64,000 nt of DNA, taken from contig OX465281.1 in the NCBI GenBank assembly GCA_949987705.1, forward strand, positions 223,977,978 to 224,041,977, given 5' to 3'. Positions 9,994 to 23,500 of this stretch are shown in pieces; position 1 is the first letter of the stretch, and each line of letters opens with the position of its first letter. Position numbers and translations under genes: made by a program. This DNA comes from Thereva unica. Lineage: Eukaryota; Arthropoda; Insecta; Diptera; Therevidae. The notes below the pieces were generated by a model that had not been told where the DNA came from, did no database searches, and was given only the letters and a program-made list of their open reading frames with translations.

Positions 9994-12900
9994 ATGTGCA
10001 GTGTTCATGAAAGAGTTATTGAGAAAATTAATAAGGAAATTGGTAATGATGTTAAAAATCTTCATAAGTCAGTTTATTTGATTAAGAATTTCAAGCAACA
10101 ATTTAGCGATATTGAAGGAAAGGTACGATGTCTCATACCTTCATTTGGCCACTCTATTTAATTTGTTTCTTTCTAGCTTAATCTTGAAGATGATAAATAC
10201 ATTTCTAACATTAAAATTGCTCTTGATAAAGAAGTTAAATCTAAGGAAACGATCAATTTTGAGATTGAAAAAATAAATCAGTTTGAGAAGAAACTTGCTG
10301 CAAAAATCAACGATTGCAATGATATCATTAAAAACATTGGTCCATTGCTAAATAGCGTGAAACGGCAAGAGCATTTGCTGGAGTATCTTAGAGTAGTGCA
10401 AGATATACAAGATATTAAGTATACTCCTTGTAAATATATTTATTACAGTATGCTCTTAATCTATGTTTTTAAGTGATACATTGGAAATTGCCATAGATGG
10501 TAAGGATGAGACCAAAATTGTCGGTCTTTATCTATCTTTAAGTGGAGAACCAAATTCAACAAATAGTGTAATTGGTAGATTGCAAGATGTTGATGTATAT
10601 TACATTAAAAATTTTGCCATAAAATCTGCAGCTTATTGGTATGATGTTATAAAAGAGAAGTTTTCGAGGTAATATAAAAGTGAAACAAATTCAGTTAAAA
10701 TAACAATTAAATTTCAGCGAATTCGAAGCAACTATAAAAAGTATCAAATGGCCACCACAAGGGCAATTATTTGATAATTTTGCACCATCAAAGGAAATGA
10801 TGAACAAATTAACTCTTCTAGCCGAATATTTGTTTCTTGTAAGTGCTTATGTTGTAAAGCAAGTTCTTAAGTTATGTAAAAAAAATCATCATATAGTGCG
10901 TTTCCATGACAGCTTGAAGCTTACTTGAAGCGTACTTCAAGTACAAATGTAAACGCAAGCAGCTCGACTGGAGACGATCAAAAAGATTTTTGTGATCGGC
11001 TCGAGTGCTTGCCATGTAAACCGAGCTTGAAAGCTTGAGTGTTCGAAATTGCGAAAGTTAGGCCTGTAAATGTGTCTAAAAGGTAAAGTGTGGGAATATG
11101 AGGAGGCAAAAATATTAATGTAGAAATAAAAGCACGATAAAAGGAAGAAATATAACAGTAACTTCAAATGACAACTAAAGAACTCAAGCTCATTTCAAGC
11201 TAATATGCCGCTTCAAGTTGGCAGAGCATATACGCGCTCGAGCTCTTGAGATTTTCAAGCCTTCGAGTACTCAAGCTGTCATGGAAACGTAGTAATAGTA
11301 TTCTTATTCAGCTTTTAGGTAGGATCTTTCTGTAAACACATAGGTTTTGCTTATTAACACGTTGAATGCCATGGGGGTCACCGGGTAACCGGCACTGAGT
11401 TTGTTCGTAGCGCCGTGGGGGGTCACCGATGACCGGCAAAGCCAATATTACTAGAAACACAAAATTGGCCCCGCTAATTGCTGAACGTATCGCTCAAGTT
11501 TTTAAGTATTGTCCCACCGCATCGGAATTGCCTTTGCCTTATCTATCAATTATTACAAAAAAAAGTTATATAACAAATTTATGTTGTGTTTTTTGTATAT
11601 AACAGCCCTCTTGAGATGGCCGCCATGGACCAAACGATATATTGAGGTTACTATAATGCTTATGGTGTTCTACTTATACTCTTTCATTTGATACCCATGT
11701 CGAAGGGGTTGTGAAGAAAATGGTAATCCGCCCTCATGAGATGGCCGCCATGGAACAAACGATATATTGGGTATACTATATTGCTTATGGTGTTCTACTT
11801 ATCATACCCTTTCATTTTATATCCATGTCGAGAGGGTTGTGAAGAATATTTCAATCCGCCCTCCTGAGACGGCCGCCATGGATCTAAAGGTATATTGAGT
11901 ATACCATATTGCATTGTCATCGAAGCTAAAGCTGTATGCAAAATGTCAGTATGATAGGATAGGAAGTATTTGAAAAATTGATTGCAAAATTTGTTCCGTT
12001 AAGAAAACGGTAATCCGTCCTCTTGAGACGGCCGCCATGGATTTAACGGTATAATGAGTACACCATATTGCATTGTCAACGGAGCTGAAGCTGTGTGCAA
12101 AATTTCAAGGTGATCGGGTAACGGGAAGTATTCAAAAAATCTATTGCAAGATTTGTACCGGACAAACAGACAGACAAGAAAGCGAGCTAATAAAAAAAGC
12201 CCTACGAACATAATCAGTGCTCTGGGAAAAAGCCATTGTGATTCCTTTATCCAAAAAACTGTCTCCATTTGATATATCAGATTAGCGTCCTATTAGCGTC
12301 CTTCCCTTTCTCGCCAAAGCTTTGGAAAAAATTATTTTTGCTTTTGCGCCATCTTAAACATCATAATAATTTTCTCTCTATCTATTAATCTGGCTTTCGT
12401 AAATCGCACAGTTGTGACTACTAAGTTAATGGTTACAACTGATCTTAGGGCTGCGATTGATCAGGGTAATATTGGTTTTTTGGTTCTGCTCGACTTCTGT
12501 AAGGCTTTTGACTCGGTGGTCCATCCGCTCCTGTTGTCCAAACTTAATCAACTCTAGCATTTCTCCTCCGCTGCCACGCGTCTTTTCTCCTCTCTTCTTT
12601 CTGATAGATTTCAATGTGTTCGTCACAGTGTCACCACATCCTCTATTCTGCCTGTAGGTTTGAGTATTGCTCAAGGCTCGATTCTAGGCCCGCTTCTTTT
12701 TTCCCTGTACATCAATGATGTTCCTTCTGTCATTGACGGCTGTTCTTTACATATGTATGCTGATGGTCTTCAGCTGTACAATTCTTTTCCTCCTAGTGAT
12801 ATTGTATCCGTTATTGCCGATATGAATAATATTTTATCTCGAGCCTTGGGATTTTTAGTAACTGTAAGCTTTCCTGTTGTAATCATGTTTCCTTCATGCT

Positions 12901-15900
12901 GTCTATGATATATGGTACCTTGCGAAAATTATGGCTGTTCGCGGATCTACAATCACCTTCTGTCGTTACCAAGCTTGTGAAATCCCCTTATTCTGCCGCA
13001 TTTTCTCTATGGTGCCCTTGTTTATCTGTCTCTTGATTTGTCCTGTCATCAACGACTCAGGGTCGCATTCAATGATTGTCTGAGATTTATTTTTCACCTT
13101 CGTAGATCTAATCATGTGTCGGACGTGCAAAATTCACTACTGGGATGTGGTCTCTTTCATTTTCTCAATGTCATGGCACTAACTCTCCTATATAAAATAT
13201 TTTACTCTAAACATCCTTGCTACCTCTCTGACTTCATTGTCCCGATGCAGTCCTTGAGGTCTCTTAAGTTTATTATCCCTTTTCATCGTTTCTTGGTTGG
13301 TAGTCGTTGCTTCTTTGTGCATGCGATTAGACTTGGGAATAGACTTTCTCTATTCATCCACAAAATCAGTACAGCCACGATATTCAAAAAGCAGCCATCT
13401 ATTTTGTTATCTTCTTTTCCAGCTTCACACTAGTATTACTACTCTACTGTCCTTACCCTAGCTACCTCTTCGTAGGCTCTTCTTACTTTGCAATTCTTCG
13501 CTCCTTCATCTTAAGCTAGTTGTAAGAATTTAGAATTATTTACCATTTCGTAATGTACTCTAAAGGATTGAAATCTTGTGTACTCTGCCCAATAAATAAC
13601 AATAATAATAACAAAAGTCTTCACGGCCTTTGTAATCGACCATTAGAGATAAATAATGAATCCAAGATCATATAGCATAAAAAGCAGATTGCCAATCCAC
13701 CAGTTTAGTATTAACCTAAAATATTACTATTTCTTAGATAAAACCTCCAGGAGATGAATCAGAAACACTAGTTGTTATAACACCTTCGATTGTATGTCCT
13801 CCCATAAGTATCCCAACAGAACTACTATTAAAACAGTTTCGACAAAGGTTTGATTTCTAACTACTGCATGTTTCTCCTTAATTTTAATGAAATATTTCGT
13901 CTTAGATTCATGTACCACTTCACAGGATCAAGACAAACAAATCGACTAGATAAACCAGAATGGTATTACACCCAAGTCCTTAATTGGGCTAAAGAGAATC
14001 ACTTATTTGTAGGCAAAAACTTCCAGCCAGCTGCAGTTAGAGCGGGTCATGAAAATTTTAATGTTCGAGTATGTTTCCATCATTATGGTTTTCTTCGTTT
14101 ATATTAAGTGTCCTTTTTATTTTTAAGCTTGAATTTATCCGAGGTCTTGTCCAACTAACAATAGAAAAGTTAGCCAATGATATCGAGGATATAAGCAAAA
14201 ATGAAACATTGTTTGCACACCTTTTGGATGAAACTCTTGCATTTGAAGTTGAATTAAGAGAAACATTAGGGTAATTGTAATTATTTTCTTTTTGTTCAAA
14301 TCAATTTAAAAATAATATATTTTACAGATATCCAAGCAGTTTTCCAAGTGCAATTTCTGTGATTACACAACCTCAATATTTATTGAAATGGATATCAATT
14401 GAAGAAAGATGTAATAACAACTATTAAACAACACTATATTCTATAAAAGCTAACCCAATTCATTTTTCAGTTTGCACAGATAAAATAGATTTAGTTTTAC
14501 AAGGAGAAAGTCCATGGATGTTTATAGATCCAAGCAACATGGAAGAATTAAAAATTCCAAAATGTGCAGATGAATTTATTCGATTACTTGATGCAATTAA
14601 AGATCGATACAGCTCTCTAACGCAGCCAGGTCATCAGTTGCAATTTTTAAACCTACAACTAGAATTAATAGATAATATTAGAAGAAGATTAGTTCAATTA
14701 CATGGTAGTGGAACAATTGAAGCAACAAAAATATTAAATGCAATAAATTACATTAATTCCGTGCTAAGGGAATGGGGTGAAAATGTGGTATGATAAATTT
14801 TTCTATTCTATATTAATATTATTAACTTAAAAATATCTTTATAATAGCATTACCTGCATCTTCATGCAGCATTAGTAGGGCCACATACAAACGAAATAAA
14901 TTCAGTTTTTGAGCAGCCTGTTGACGAATTGGAACATTGGCAGCGAAAACTTATAAGGGAGCTGGCTTCAAAAATTGTTGATGAAATTAAAGCTAAATCA
15001 ATGCAATATCGTCATGATAACTGGATATCGTTACCTGAACAAAATACAAAAGAGCCGTTTATGTTGTCTACAAGTGCTGGAGAAATGTTCCAAGTAAGTA
15101 AAGAATTTGTAACTATCAAAATCTATAAACTGGATAAGAATTACTGAAATTCATGGAATTATGATACGGTCGGAAATAATTTTGCTTAATATTTTCCTGT
15201 AAGTGTGTTTGGAATTTTCATTTTCGTGCTCTAGTCTAACTTGAGTGCCAGAGGACTGATCCCAACCAACAATTACTACATGTTGAATAGGATCAACTCT
15301 CTGTCAATCATACCAAGAATGTCGCTATGTCCGTATGGCTATACTTGCCAAAACCCATTTTCCCTCTGTCGGATCGCGCTACGAGTCTAGGTACTTAGTG
15401 TGGAGGTCCGGTGGAAGAAGGCAGAGGTTGGTATTACAGCTTCCAAGATCCGCTTGCATCTCTTAAGAAATCCCAACCACTGGGATGTTCGTTTGGCGAT
15501 TTGGAATATGTGGTCATTCCATCGCAAGTTTTTGGCTAATGTCACGCCTAAGATGTGTAGGGATGGGTCGGCCATTAGTTCAACGTTACCCCCTGTCAAG
15601 GATTGTGAGGTGTTAAACTTTTTTTTTATATAAGACAGTACTTGGTTTTGGTGGGGTTGAATTCGACACAATTCTTCCTTCCCCACTCTAGAATGAGATT
15701 AATGTCGTTATTAATAGAGATGGACATTAGTTCATGATCATCAAGACAGGATCTAGGATGAATCTGTCTTGTATCGAAGCTGTACGAGGAACGTAGAGTA
15801 CCGTCGTCAGCGAAGCTGAGAAGTGGGTTTGAGGGGATTGACAGTAGGTCATTTATAAAGATGAGAAATAGAGCCGGTGATAAAATTGACCCCTGGGGGA

Positions 15901-17180
15901 CCCCGCAGAGATAGGGTGAGATTCAGATTTGACGCCATCCAATACTACCTTAATTGAACGGCCGGAAAAGAAAATTTCAATCCACTTATACAGAAGCGAG
16001 TCAATTCCACTAGCTTTGAGTTCAGCTAACAAGGCTGAGTGCCATACTCTATCAAAAGCCTTGGAGATATCCAAAGCAACTAAACTAGATTCACCAGATC
16101 CATGCAAACTTCGATTGAGGTGTTATGTAAGCCAAACTAAAAGATCACCAGTGGATCATTTTTGTCGGAAGCCGTATTTTCTTTAGTGGGCTAGAATCTA
16201 GTTTAAGCGAAATTTGTATTACTTTCAATTGCTAGACATTGATAATAAATAAAAACAAGTTATTTTTAATTTGGAGTCATTGGGCGCATCACATTAGCAG
16301 CTAAGCAGCGGCTAAGCGCTGAGCTCGTTGGATGACTAGCTGAGCTAAGTAGCTTAGCTCAGCGGCTGGCAGATTTCTCAGCGTAAAAATGTTACGCTAA
16401 GCAACTCAGCGGTAGTGAATTGAATTTATTTAAAGGAGAAAACAAAATTTAGTTGTCAAAATAAATTCTAACTCAGCTATTCAATCCAGTCGATCCACAA
16501 CGCTGAGTTAGTTTTTACGCTGTGCTGTTCGGCTTTTTCGCTGAGTGCACTGGATGCGCCCATTAATATTAAAATATGTACAATCAACGAATATCTACCG
16601 GACTCTTGCCTTTGTAATATTAGTTCTTTGACAATATCTGAACATACTTTCTTTACTGCACAACTCGTTAAAGGGGGGTGCTTACTAAAATCATTTTATT
16701 TTTAGGTAATGATGACAACACTACATAACTTAGAAAAAGATCTATCATCAAATATATTCAACATCATCCTTCGATTAATAGCCCATCAACTAGATGATTT
16801 TTTTATGGATAGTCTTGTGATGAATACAAAATTTTCTATTGGTGGTGCAGCTCAGTTCAATTTTGATATGACAAGAAACCTTTTTGCACTATTTGGGCAA
16901 TATGTAAGAAGACCTGATCTACTTTTTAAAAAGTAAGAATATTAAAAAAAATTTACATTAAAATAAGATATAAACTACGAATTTCTGTTTAAGGATCCAT
17001 GATGCGTGCATTATTCTAACTTTGCCTCGTGGAAATGCTCTACTTTTACATGAAGCTCTTGGCGACAATTTAACATTAGAAAATAAATTAAAAGCTCTGA
17101 AAGAAATTGGAGTAATTAATTTTAAGCCAGATACATGTTTAGATATTTTAGAAAGGCGTACAGATATTCGTTTTTATTAA
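9994..17180 (+). CDS. Rint1: RINT1/Tip20-family vesicle-tethering protein, 12 exons
   Basis: RINT1 is the Tip20-like member of the NRZ/Dsl1 complex that tethers Golgi-derived vesicles at the ER; it was first found as a RAD50 interactor. Exons: 9994-10122, 10177-10418, 10474-10668, 10718-10842, 13739-13847, 13906-14068, 14128-14270, 14328-14410, 14471-14787, 14848-15093, 16706-16932, 16994-17180; 721 residues in frame. Residues 1-125 are heptad-rich (coiled coil). Family landmarks: FMYHFTGSRQTNRLDKPEWY (exon 6), SPWMFIDP (exon 9), MMTTLHNLEKDLSSNIFN (exon 11), and LKEIGV ... CLDILERRTDI at the C-terminus. Exon 3 must start at 10474, because the nearer AG at 10448 leads to a stop, and exon 4 uses the GT at 10843 rather than 10839. 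Introns 4 (2.9 kb) and 10 (1.6 kb) are swollen by transposons; the others are about 50-70 bp. AATAAA is at 17323-17328. Confidence 0.92.
10899..11289. mobile_element. MITE in Rint1 intron 4
   Basis: CGTTTCCATGACAGCTTGA at 10899 is mirrored as TCAAGCTGTCATGGAAACG ending at 11289, a 19-bp perfect inverted terminus. The interior is rich in CTTGAAGC/GCTCGAG palindromes and has no coding potential. No clear target duplication. Confidence 0.8.
11340..11595. other. Repeat-like intronic sequence with GGTCACCGG motifs
   Basis: Two close copies of a GGGGTCACCGG-type motif (11372-11385 and 11418-11432) followed by ACCGGC. No coding content; probably the edge of another interspersed repeat. Confidence 0.35.
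11600..12190. repeat. Four-unit tandem repeat ending in a CAGACAGACAAG tail
   Basis: Four units start with CCCTC-TGAGA-GGCCGCCATGG at about 11606, 11730, 11859 and 12018, spaced 124-159 bp, each followed by a TATATTGAG/GTATACTATATTGC segment. The last unit ends ACAAACAGACAGACAAG, the same type of tail as the repeat at 3230. It is a non-autonomous repeat embedded in Rint1 intron 4. Confidence 0.75.
12205..13612 (+). mobile_element. Decayed I/Jockey-like LINE, RT to 3' end
   Basis: Plus-strand RT segments: AIVIPLSKKLSPF, RPISVLPFLAKALEK (12230-12330); VLLDFCKAFDSVVHPLLLSK (12480-12545); QGSILGPLLFSLYINDV (12672-12725); and the catalytic box as YADG instead of YADD near 12756. A C-terminal part follows at 13038-13433 (QNSLLGCGLFHFLNVMAL). 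The 3' end carries a TAA-rich tail (ATAAATAACAATAATAATAA, from 13588), as in I-clade elements. Multiple stops and the altered YADD mean it is inactive. It lies in Rint1 intron 4 in sense orientation. Confidence 0.85.
15190..16200 (-). mobile_element. Jockey-like LINE fragment in Rint1 intron 10
   Basis: Minus-strand RT pieces: VALDISKAFDRVWHSALL (15853-16107), [11 protein letters not shown] and SFADDGTLRSS (15760-15860), then a NLRWNDHIF...WLGFLKRCKR segment (15387-15686). A second, more decayed and internally deleted copy of the same family is at 35560-35960. Frameshifts separate the pieces. Confidence 0.8.
16282..16561. mobile_element. 280-bp MITE with ATT target duplication
   Basis: GGGCGCATC at 16282 and GATGCGCCC ending at 16561 form the termini; ATT flanks both (16279-16281 and 16562-16564). 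The interior consists of many AGCTCAGCG/CGCTGAG palindromes. G-rich termini and a 3-bp duplication fit a PIF/Harbinger-type MITE. It lies in Rint1 intron 10. Confidence 0.8.
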
Positions 17181-17557
17181 CTGACTTTGATTTTTTTTTT
17201 TGTAAATATGACAGAAAATTAATTTATGTGAAATTTAAAAAAGGAATATTATTAATTAATTTGAAGTTTAACTCTTATTTTTAAAATCTAAGTCATTGTT
17301 TTTCGTTATAATTAAAATGAATAATAAAAAAACAGTTCTACAAAGATCAAAACAATTTTTTTTTTATTAAAACATTTTTTTATAATTAATTCATTCCTAG
17401 AATATAAATACAACAAATCAGATTTTTCTTTGTATTAAGTGTTTTCAAGTATATAAGTAAATGTATAAATAAATTAATATTTTCTTTAGAAAAAAAAACG
17501 AATCTCGAAATGTGTATAAGGAATATATAAACAAAAAGGTAACAGTTCTCAATGTCC

Positions 17558-20500
17558 TTAAATATTTTCAACATTCGGTCGTACAACTGATATCTGATGG
17601 TAACGTTTCCTTGATGAAAAATCATCATTATCATCGTTAATTTGTGTTGAAGAAACATTTAATCCAGGACATATTGGTGTAATAACAACTCTCTCGTATT
17701 CGGTAACACGTTTCCTAAAAGTAATTTTTTGTTATTTATGATAATATTGATTTAATTAAATTTATGTTACCCAAAACATCGAAATATTACACTTTTCAGC
17801 CAAATGAACAATCGGAATTCAGCTGTTAGACCTGGCTTTACGGCTGGATTAGCTGTACCAACATAAAACCATACTAGAAAAACAATACCAATACACGCTA
17901 AAGCGTAATACCAGTTGACTAAAAGCATTATCACTATTTTTAAGCAGGCCTTTAAAAAAAATCAAATATATTAATTAATATTTTTTTCATAAATATATTT
18001 ATATAAATAATTTACCCCCATTAGTGAGGCCCATCGATTGCAGAATCCCGAATACCAATTCTTAGTTTTTGAATGAATTGATGGGCGAGTTGGTGCAATT
18101 GGCTCATCTTCTGCCACTGGTGTTATACCATCGCCAATATGATTTGTAGCATTTGTACTATTTACACCACCACGAAACGTTACCTGATCAGTATTATTTG
18201 TGCTGGGATTTGAGGTGTTTTCTTCAGTCTCTGTTTTATTTATTGAAGGCACATGATGCGGTGAGTTTTGTTGTAAATTATTTGAAGTCTATAAATAAAG
18301 CTTAAGTTTAGAATCAAAATAATTATTTAAATACAGGGTGTTTGGCAGATGAACCGATAAATTTTTTTTGGTAGATTGGGGATGCTATTTGCTTGCTTTC
18401 ATCGGTAGCCGCTATGTCCTAAGGGCCACGGTAGCTGAGATATGATTTTTTTCATTTTTTTACAAAATTATTCAAAATTTTAACTTCAAATCGTGATAAC
18501 TTTTTTGTTTGTAGTTGTAACACTCAAGCGGTGCTTCACATGAATCTTAGTGTCTTTTGTCTGAGGTATATTGCTGAGAGTTTCTATGCCACATGCTTAC
18601 GACATTGCTGTGAATCTACGACCGTTACCCTGAACGTGTCAACAACATAAAAAACAGGCCTACCTGGATTGTGGTTCAGCTAGTGATCGAGCGTACTTAA
18701 TCAGAGGAAACAAAAATAAAGGACTCGGCTGATACTCAGAATCCGTGGCCAGTTATGAAAGAGGACTAGTCCACAGCACCTGGTAGTGCACATTTTCTGT
18801 ATACGTTCAACTTTTGTATTCGATGTTTACAGCCTAATTTGCTAGCTTATCTAGAGAAAGTGTTTCCTTTTGATTATCTTAGAAACATGGTTAAGTATAG
18901 CTGAAAAAAGCTCGTACCAATAGGTGAATCGTTCGGGTCACGCCAGCTCACTAGCTGGTGAAACATTAAAAAGAATAAAAACAAAACTTGGCCAGTTTAT
19001 CCCCTTTCCAAACAGTGTGCTACATGATTCAGATATTATTAATAATGTAATCAAAACACGAGATATTACTTTGCTGCTAAGGAACACGCACACTGACAAT
19101 TAAACTAGGATACAAACAGATTGCGTGCTAAAAGGCAACAGGTAGAAAGTGTGTCTCTTTTTTACGCATGTAAATTAACTGCTTATTTGTAATATTGAGT
19201 TTGGAAGTGCCTAACGTGACCAGGCTTAGTCGAGATTTGACTATCATTGCGTACACGTTGTTTTTTTCGTTGTGCTATTCTGGTAAATATTGGTTTTGTT
19301 CCTGTTTTGTTCTGTTTCGTTTTAGTGTTGTTCTTACAATGCCAAACTTTAGTAACGAAGAGTATACTGACATGATCCTGGTGTATGGGATCGATAATTC
19401 CAGTGCACGTACAGCGCAAAGAATTTACCAGGAGCGATACCCTCATTGACGTCTACCACACCATGGAACATTCTCAAGAACCTTTCCACGGCTGAGGCAG
19501 ACCGGAAACTTAAATTAAGAGCATCGAGTGAATGTAAGTCTTCATAACGTGGCAGTCGACGAAAGAATTCTTCAAGCTTTTGATGAGGATCCTGCGACAA
19601 GCATCATCGCTATTGCTGCAGGACTTGGCATAACAGTTTGGAAGGTTTGGTCGACTTTAAACTCTTTCAAACGTTTAATTACTTTTCACTGTAAAATGCA
19701 ACAAACTGACATATTTAATTTATTGTTCCAGGTCTCCAAGACAGTGATAGTGGTAGACGGCTGGAGTTTTGCAGATGTATACTTCATACTGATGTTGAAT
19801 ATGGCGACTTTTTGAAGAAAATTTTGTTCACCAAATTTTAGCATAGTTAATTTGCATAACTTGCACCACTGGGGAAGAAAAGGCCCAAAATCCTCACAAA
19901 AAAATACCAAGTTCTTTTCAACAGAAATTTAGTGTGAATGTTTGGACAGGAGTTATTGGGCGTAATGTTATCGGCCCACATATTTTGCCAGAACGCCTGA
20001 ACGGAGCAAATTACTATTAGAATTCCTCCAAAACGATTTACCGGAAGCTACTGCCAATCTTAGAAGAACATGTCTCTATTATTTTTCAAAATGACGGCTG
20101 TCCGGCGCATTATCAACGAACGGTGCGAGATCATTGAGACAACACATTCTCCAACTTGTGGATTGGTAGAGACGGCTCTACTCCTTGGCCCGCACGGTCC
20201 CCAGACTTGACGCTCCTGGATTTTTTTTACAAAGGAACTAGTGTGCGCGACAGAGGTGCCGCCAAGCAAAATGTTAATGGAACAAATTAACGCTCTTTTG
20301 CCTTATTTGAAATGGCATAACTCTTTTTCTTAATATCAGTTGGATCAAGTATTGATTGATTTAGAGTAAGATAACATTGAACAATACAAAAAAGTCCCGG
20401 TGCTATTAAAACTACAAACAAAAAATTTATAACGATTTGAAGGTGAAATTTCGGGCAATTTAAAAAAAAAAACGAAAAAAAAAATCTTATTTCGGCCACC

Positions 20501-23500
20501 GTGGCCCTTTGGACATAGCGGCTACCGGTGAAAATGAACAAATGCCCCCCCCCCCCTTCCCAATCCACCAACAAATTTTGTCGGTTCATCTACCAAACAC
20601 CCTGTATAAGAAATAAAATACCAGAATGTTTTTATGTCTTGTCCGATCAGGAAATAATATATCAAGATCATTATCTTGAAGATCATCTACAGTACCATAA
20701 CGGCGACTTTCATATGATGGACTTTGAGCTTGTATACGAAATCTTTCCTCTCGTCGTTCTTGTATATCAAATGTTTGTGCCAATGCAAAATATGAATAAT
20801 CAATAGATGCATATGTAAGTAAAAATGGCATTGTTACGATTGGTGCCAAAACATTGATATCACCGACCATTATGAATGTTATTGTAACAGCTGCTACAAC
20901 ACCCATTGAATATATTGGAACTTTATTTGGACCTCTCTAAAAAAATATATATTTAATATTAATTTTAAAATAATAATACAAATAAAAAATCTCTCTTACC
21001 CCCTTTCCGAGTATATCAATTCCTGGAATGACATTTTCAAGTGCAATACTTTGTAATACCCTAGGAGTTCCATACATTGCACCTAAACATGATGACATAC
21101 TGGACACGTAAATTCCAGCTAATAATAGGAATTGTACTGCTGAAACTCGTACAGATATCATATAATCGGTTAATAATGTAAAACGTTCACAGGTTGACCC
21201 CAGAAAAAGTATAAAAACTAAATATAAAAACGTTCTGTAATTAAATAAAATTAGATTTTATTCTAATAAAGTGAATAGCTATAATTACGATGTTCCAAAA
21301 GCGGCTAATGTACCATTTGGAATGTCTGTTGAAGGTGCTCTCAAGTCACCACTCATATTAATTCCCGATAAAACACCAGTAACTGTAGGAAAAAATACGC
21401 CGAATACTTTAAACCACGTATAACCATCATGATAGTCGGGCCATAAGTTTTTTGCTAAATTTCCCCTTTCCCAACCATCAAATCCATTATCTGCATGTGA
21501 ATAGTAAATTTATAAAATATGTATATATAAATTATTAGCAATCAAATCTCACCTGGATCTTCTCCGACAAAGCTTCCCACCATAAAATCTAGAGCTGATA
21601 GAAGCAGTACAATAAGTAATGCAAACTGCAATTTGATGACCCACTTTACACCGGCCACATTAATAACACCCAATAGTAGAACAGCAGCAGTTGCAAAACC
21701 TCTTATAGCCCATTTATTGCCTTCGAAACCAACTAAACCGGCCATGGACTCACCGAAACCGAGAACGTTTAATGCACATCCTACAGCTTGACCAAAACAG
21801 TAAAGTAATCCTAGAGACCCTCCGAATCGAGAGCCTAGGGTATGAGCAATTAAAAAATAAACTCCGCCACTTTCAACGCGACATCGTTCACATATTCCTA
21901 CAGCTGATAATACTGATATGAGTGCGATTCCAACTGTACAGAATATTATAAGAGTTGCATTTATAACACCCGCTTGCGCAACTATCCATCCAGATCGAAG
22001 AAATACAATAACACCGAAGACGTTAATAAGGCAGGATGTAAATACTCCATCCCATGTTCCAAATAGCACGGGCTGTGATATGAAGAAATGTGAGCGCCAC
22101 CTAAAAGAAGGGGAGAATAATGTGAATAAATTTAGTTAATTTAGTTTAGTGTTTGGGGGGCGAATGGCCAACAAAGACCTCGGAAGGTGGGGGCATCCGA
22201 TTTGTCAAAACCCGAGAAGAATCACTGCAATCGAACACCTAGCAGCCTTGTTAGGAAGTCCCACTTCCTCGCGGTGCCCTCTGGGATACTTCTTCGGGTG
22301 GAGAAGTACTACGATAATCCAATGCTACGCTCCAACTGAAGACGCAGATGACGAGATAAAGTATTATATACGACTGAATGAGATTTTTCGCTCTATTCCA
22401 AGGGGAGACATTACTGTTTTAATGGGTGATCTAAGCGCACAGATCAGCCGTGACAACACCGGCCTTGAACACACGATTGGAAATCAAGGCATAGGCCAGG
22501 TAACTAACAGCAACGGTGAGCTTTTCTTGGACTTGTAGTTCCCACCAACTCATGGTAGGTGGAACCTACTTTTGTCTCAAACAGATACACAAGGAGCCCT
22601 GGGTATCGCCCGATGGTAGAACGAGAAACCAGAACGATCATGTGGCCATCAGCCGCAGATGGAGAACTATTCTTGAGGATGTCAGGAGTTTCAGGGGAGC
22701 GGATACTGGAAGATAACGGATAAATTCTGCTACCTCGGTAGTATTTTTACCGAAAATGGCGCTGCAGAAGAAGATGTTAGTTCCAGAATAAATAAAGCAT
22801 GAGGCGCATATGCTTGCCTGTTCCGCATGTGGAGATCAACGGAGATCTCAACTAGCACCAAATTGCGGCTGTTCAACTCCAACGTTAAGGCAGTTCTTTT
22901 TTACGGTTGCGAAACATGGAAAGTCACCCAATTCATCACAGGGCGCCTTCAAGTTTTCATCAACAGATGCCTGCGTCGTATTCTATAAATCCGCTGGCAA
23001 GGTAGAATTCCTAATGAAGAGCTATGGCGCAGTGCCGGCCAAGAAAGGATAGCCGGTCAAATCAGGCGAAGGAAATGGAATTGGATTGGCCATACACGAG
23101 AATCTAGCCAAACAGTCCCTTTTTCCTGCGCGTATTATCGCCATCTCATGCGACTATGATTGGCAAAAAACAGTATCTATAAATTTTTTGGCGCCATTTA
23201 AAGGTAGACTTTCGAGCAACGTGGAGCAAAAAGCCGCGGTTTAAAAAAAATTTCGCAGAAGAAAAGTTGACTAGGGGTCCTTAATCCATACAAAAAATAG
23301 TTTTAAGAGAGTATGTATAATTTTATTTACATACCTCCTTAGCAATAACAGGTAAACTTTTGGACCAAGCAAATTGGAAAAAATCAAATTTATTATTTTC
23401 CAAGAAATTCTCATTAGTGTATTAAAATTGCCAACAGGACATTTCAGGTTTTATATTTTTTGGATATTCAGGATTTATATTTTTTAAGAAAATTCCTAAT

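Noticed and set aside
10839..10842. Donor GTAAGT at 10839 as the Rint1 exon 4 end
   Set aside because: It is the stronger consensus, but it leaves exon 5 out of frame with an early stop; GT at 10843 keeps the frame and gives the family-like LFLVN-KPP join.
20586..20906. Separate small membrane-protein gene on the minus strand
   Set aside because: It is exon 6 of the SLC12A8-like gene; phase and GT/AG sites join it to exons 5 and 7.
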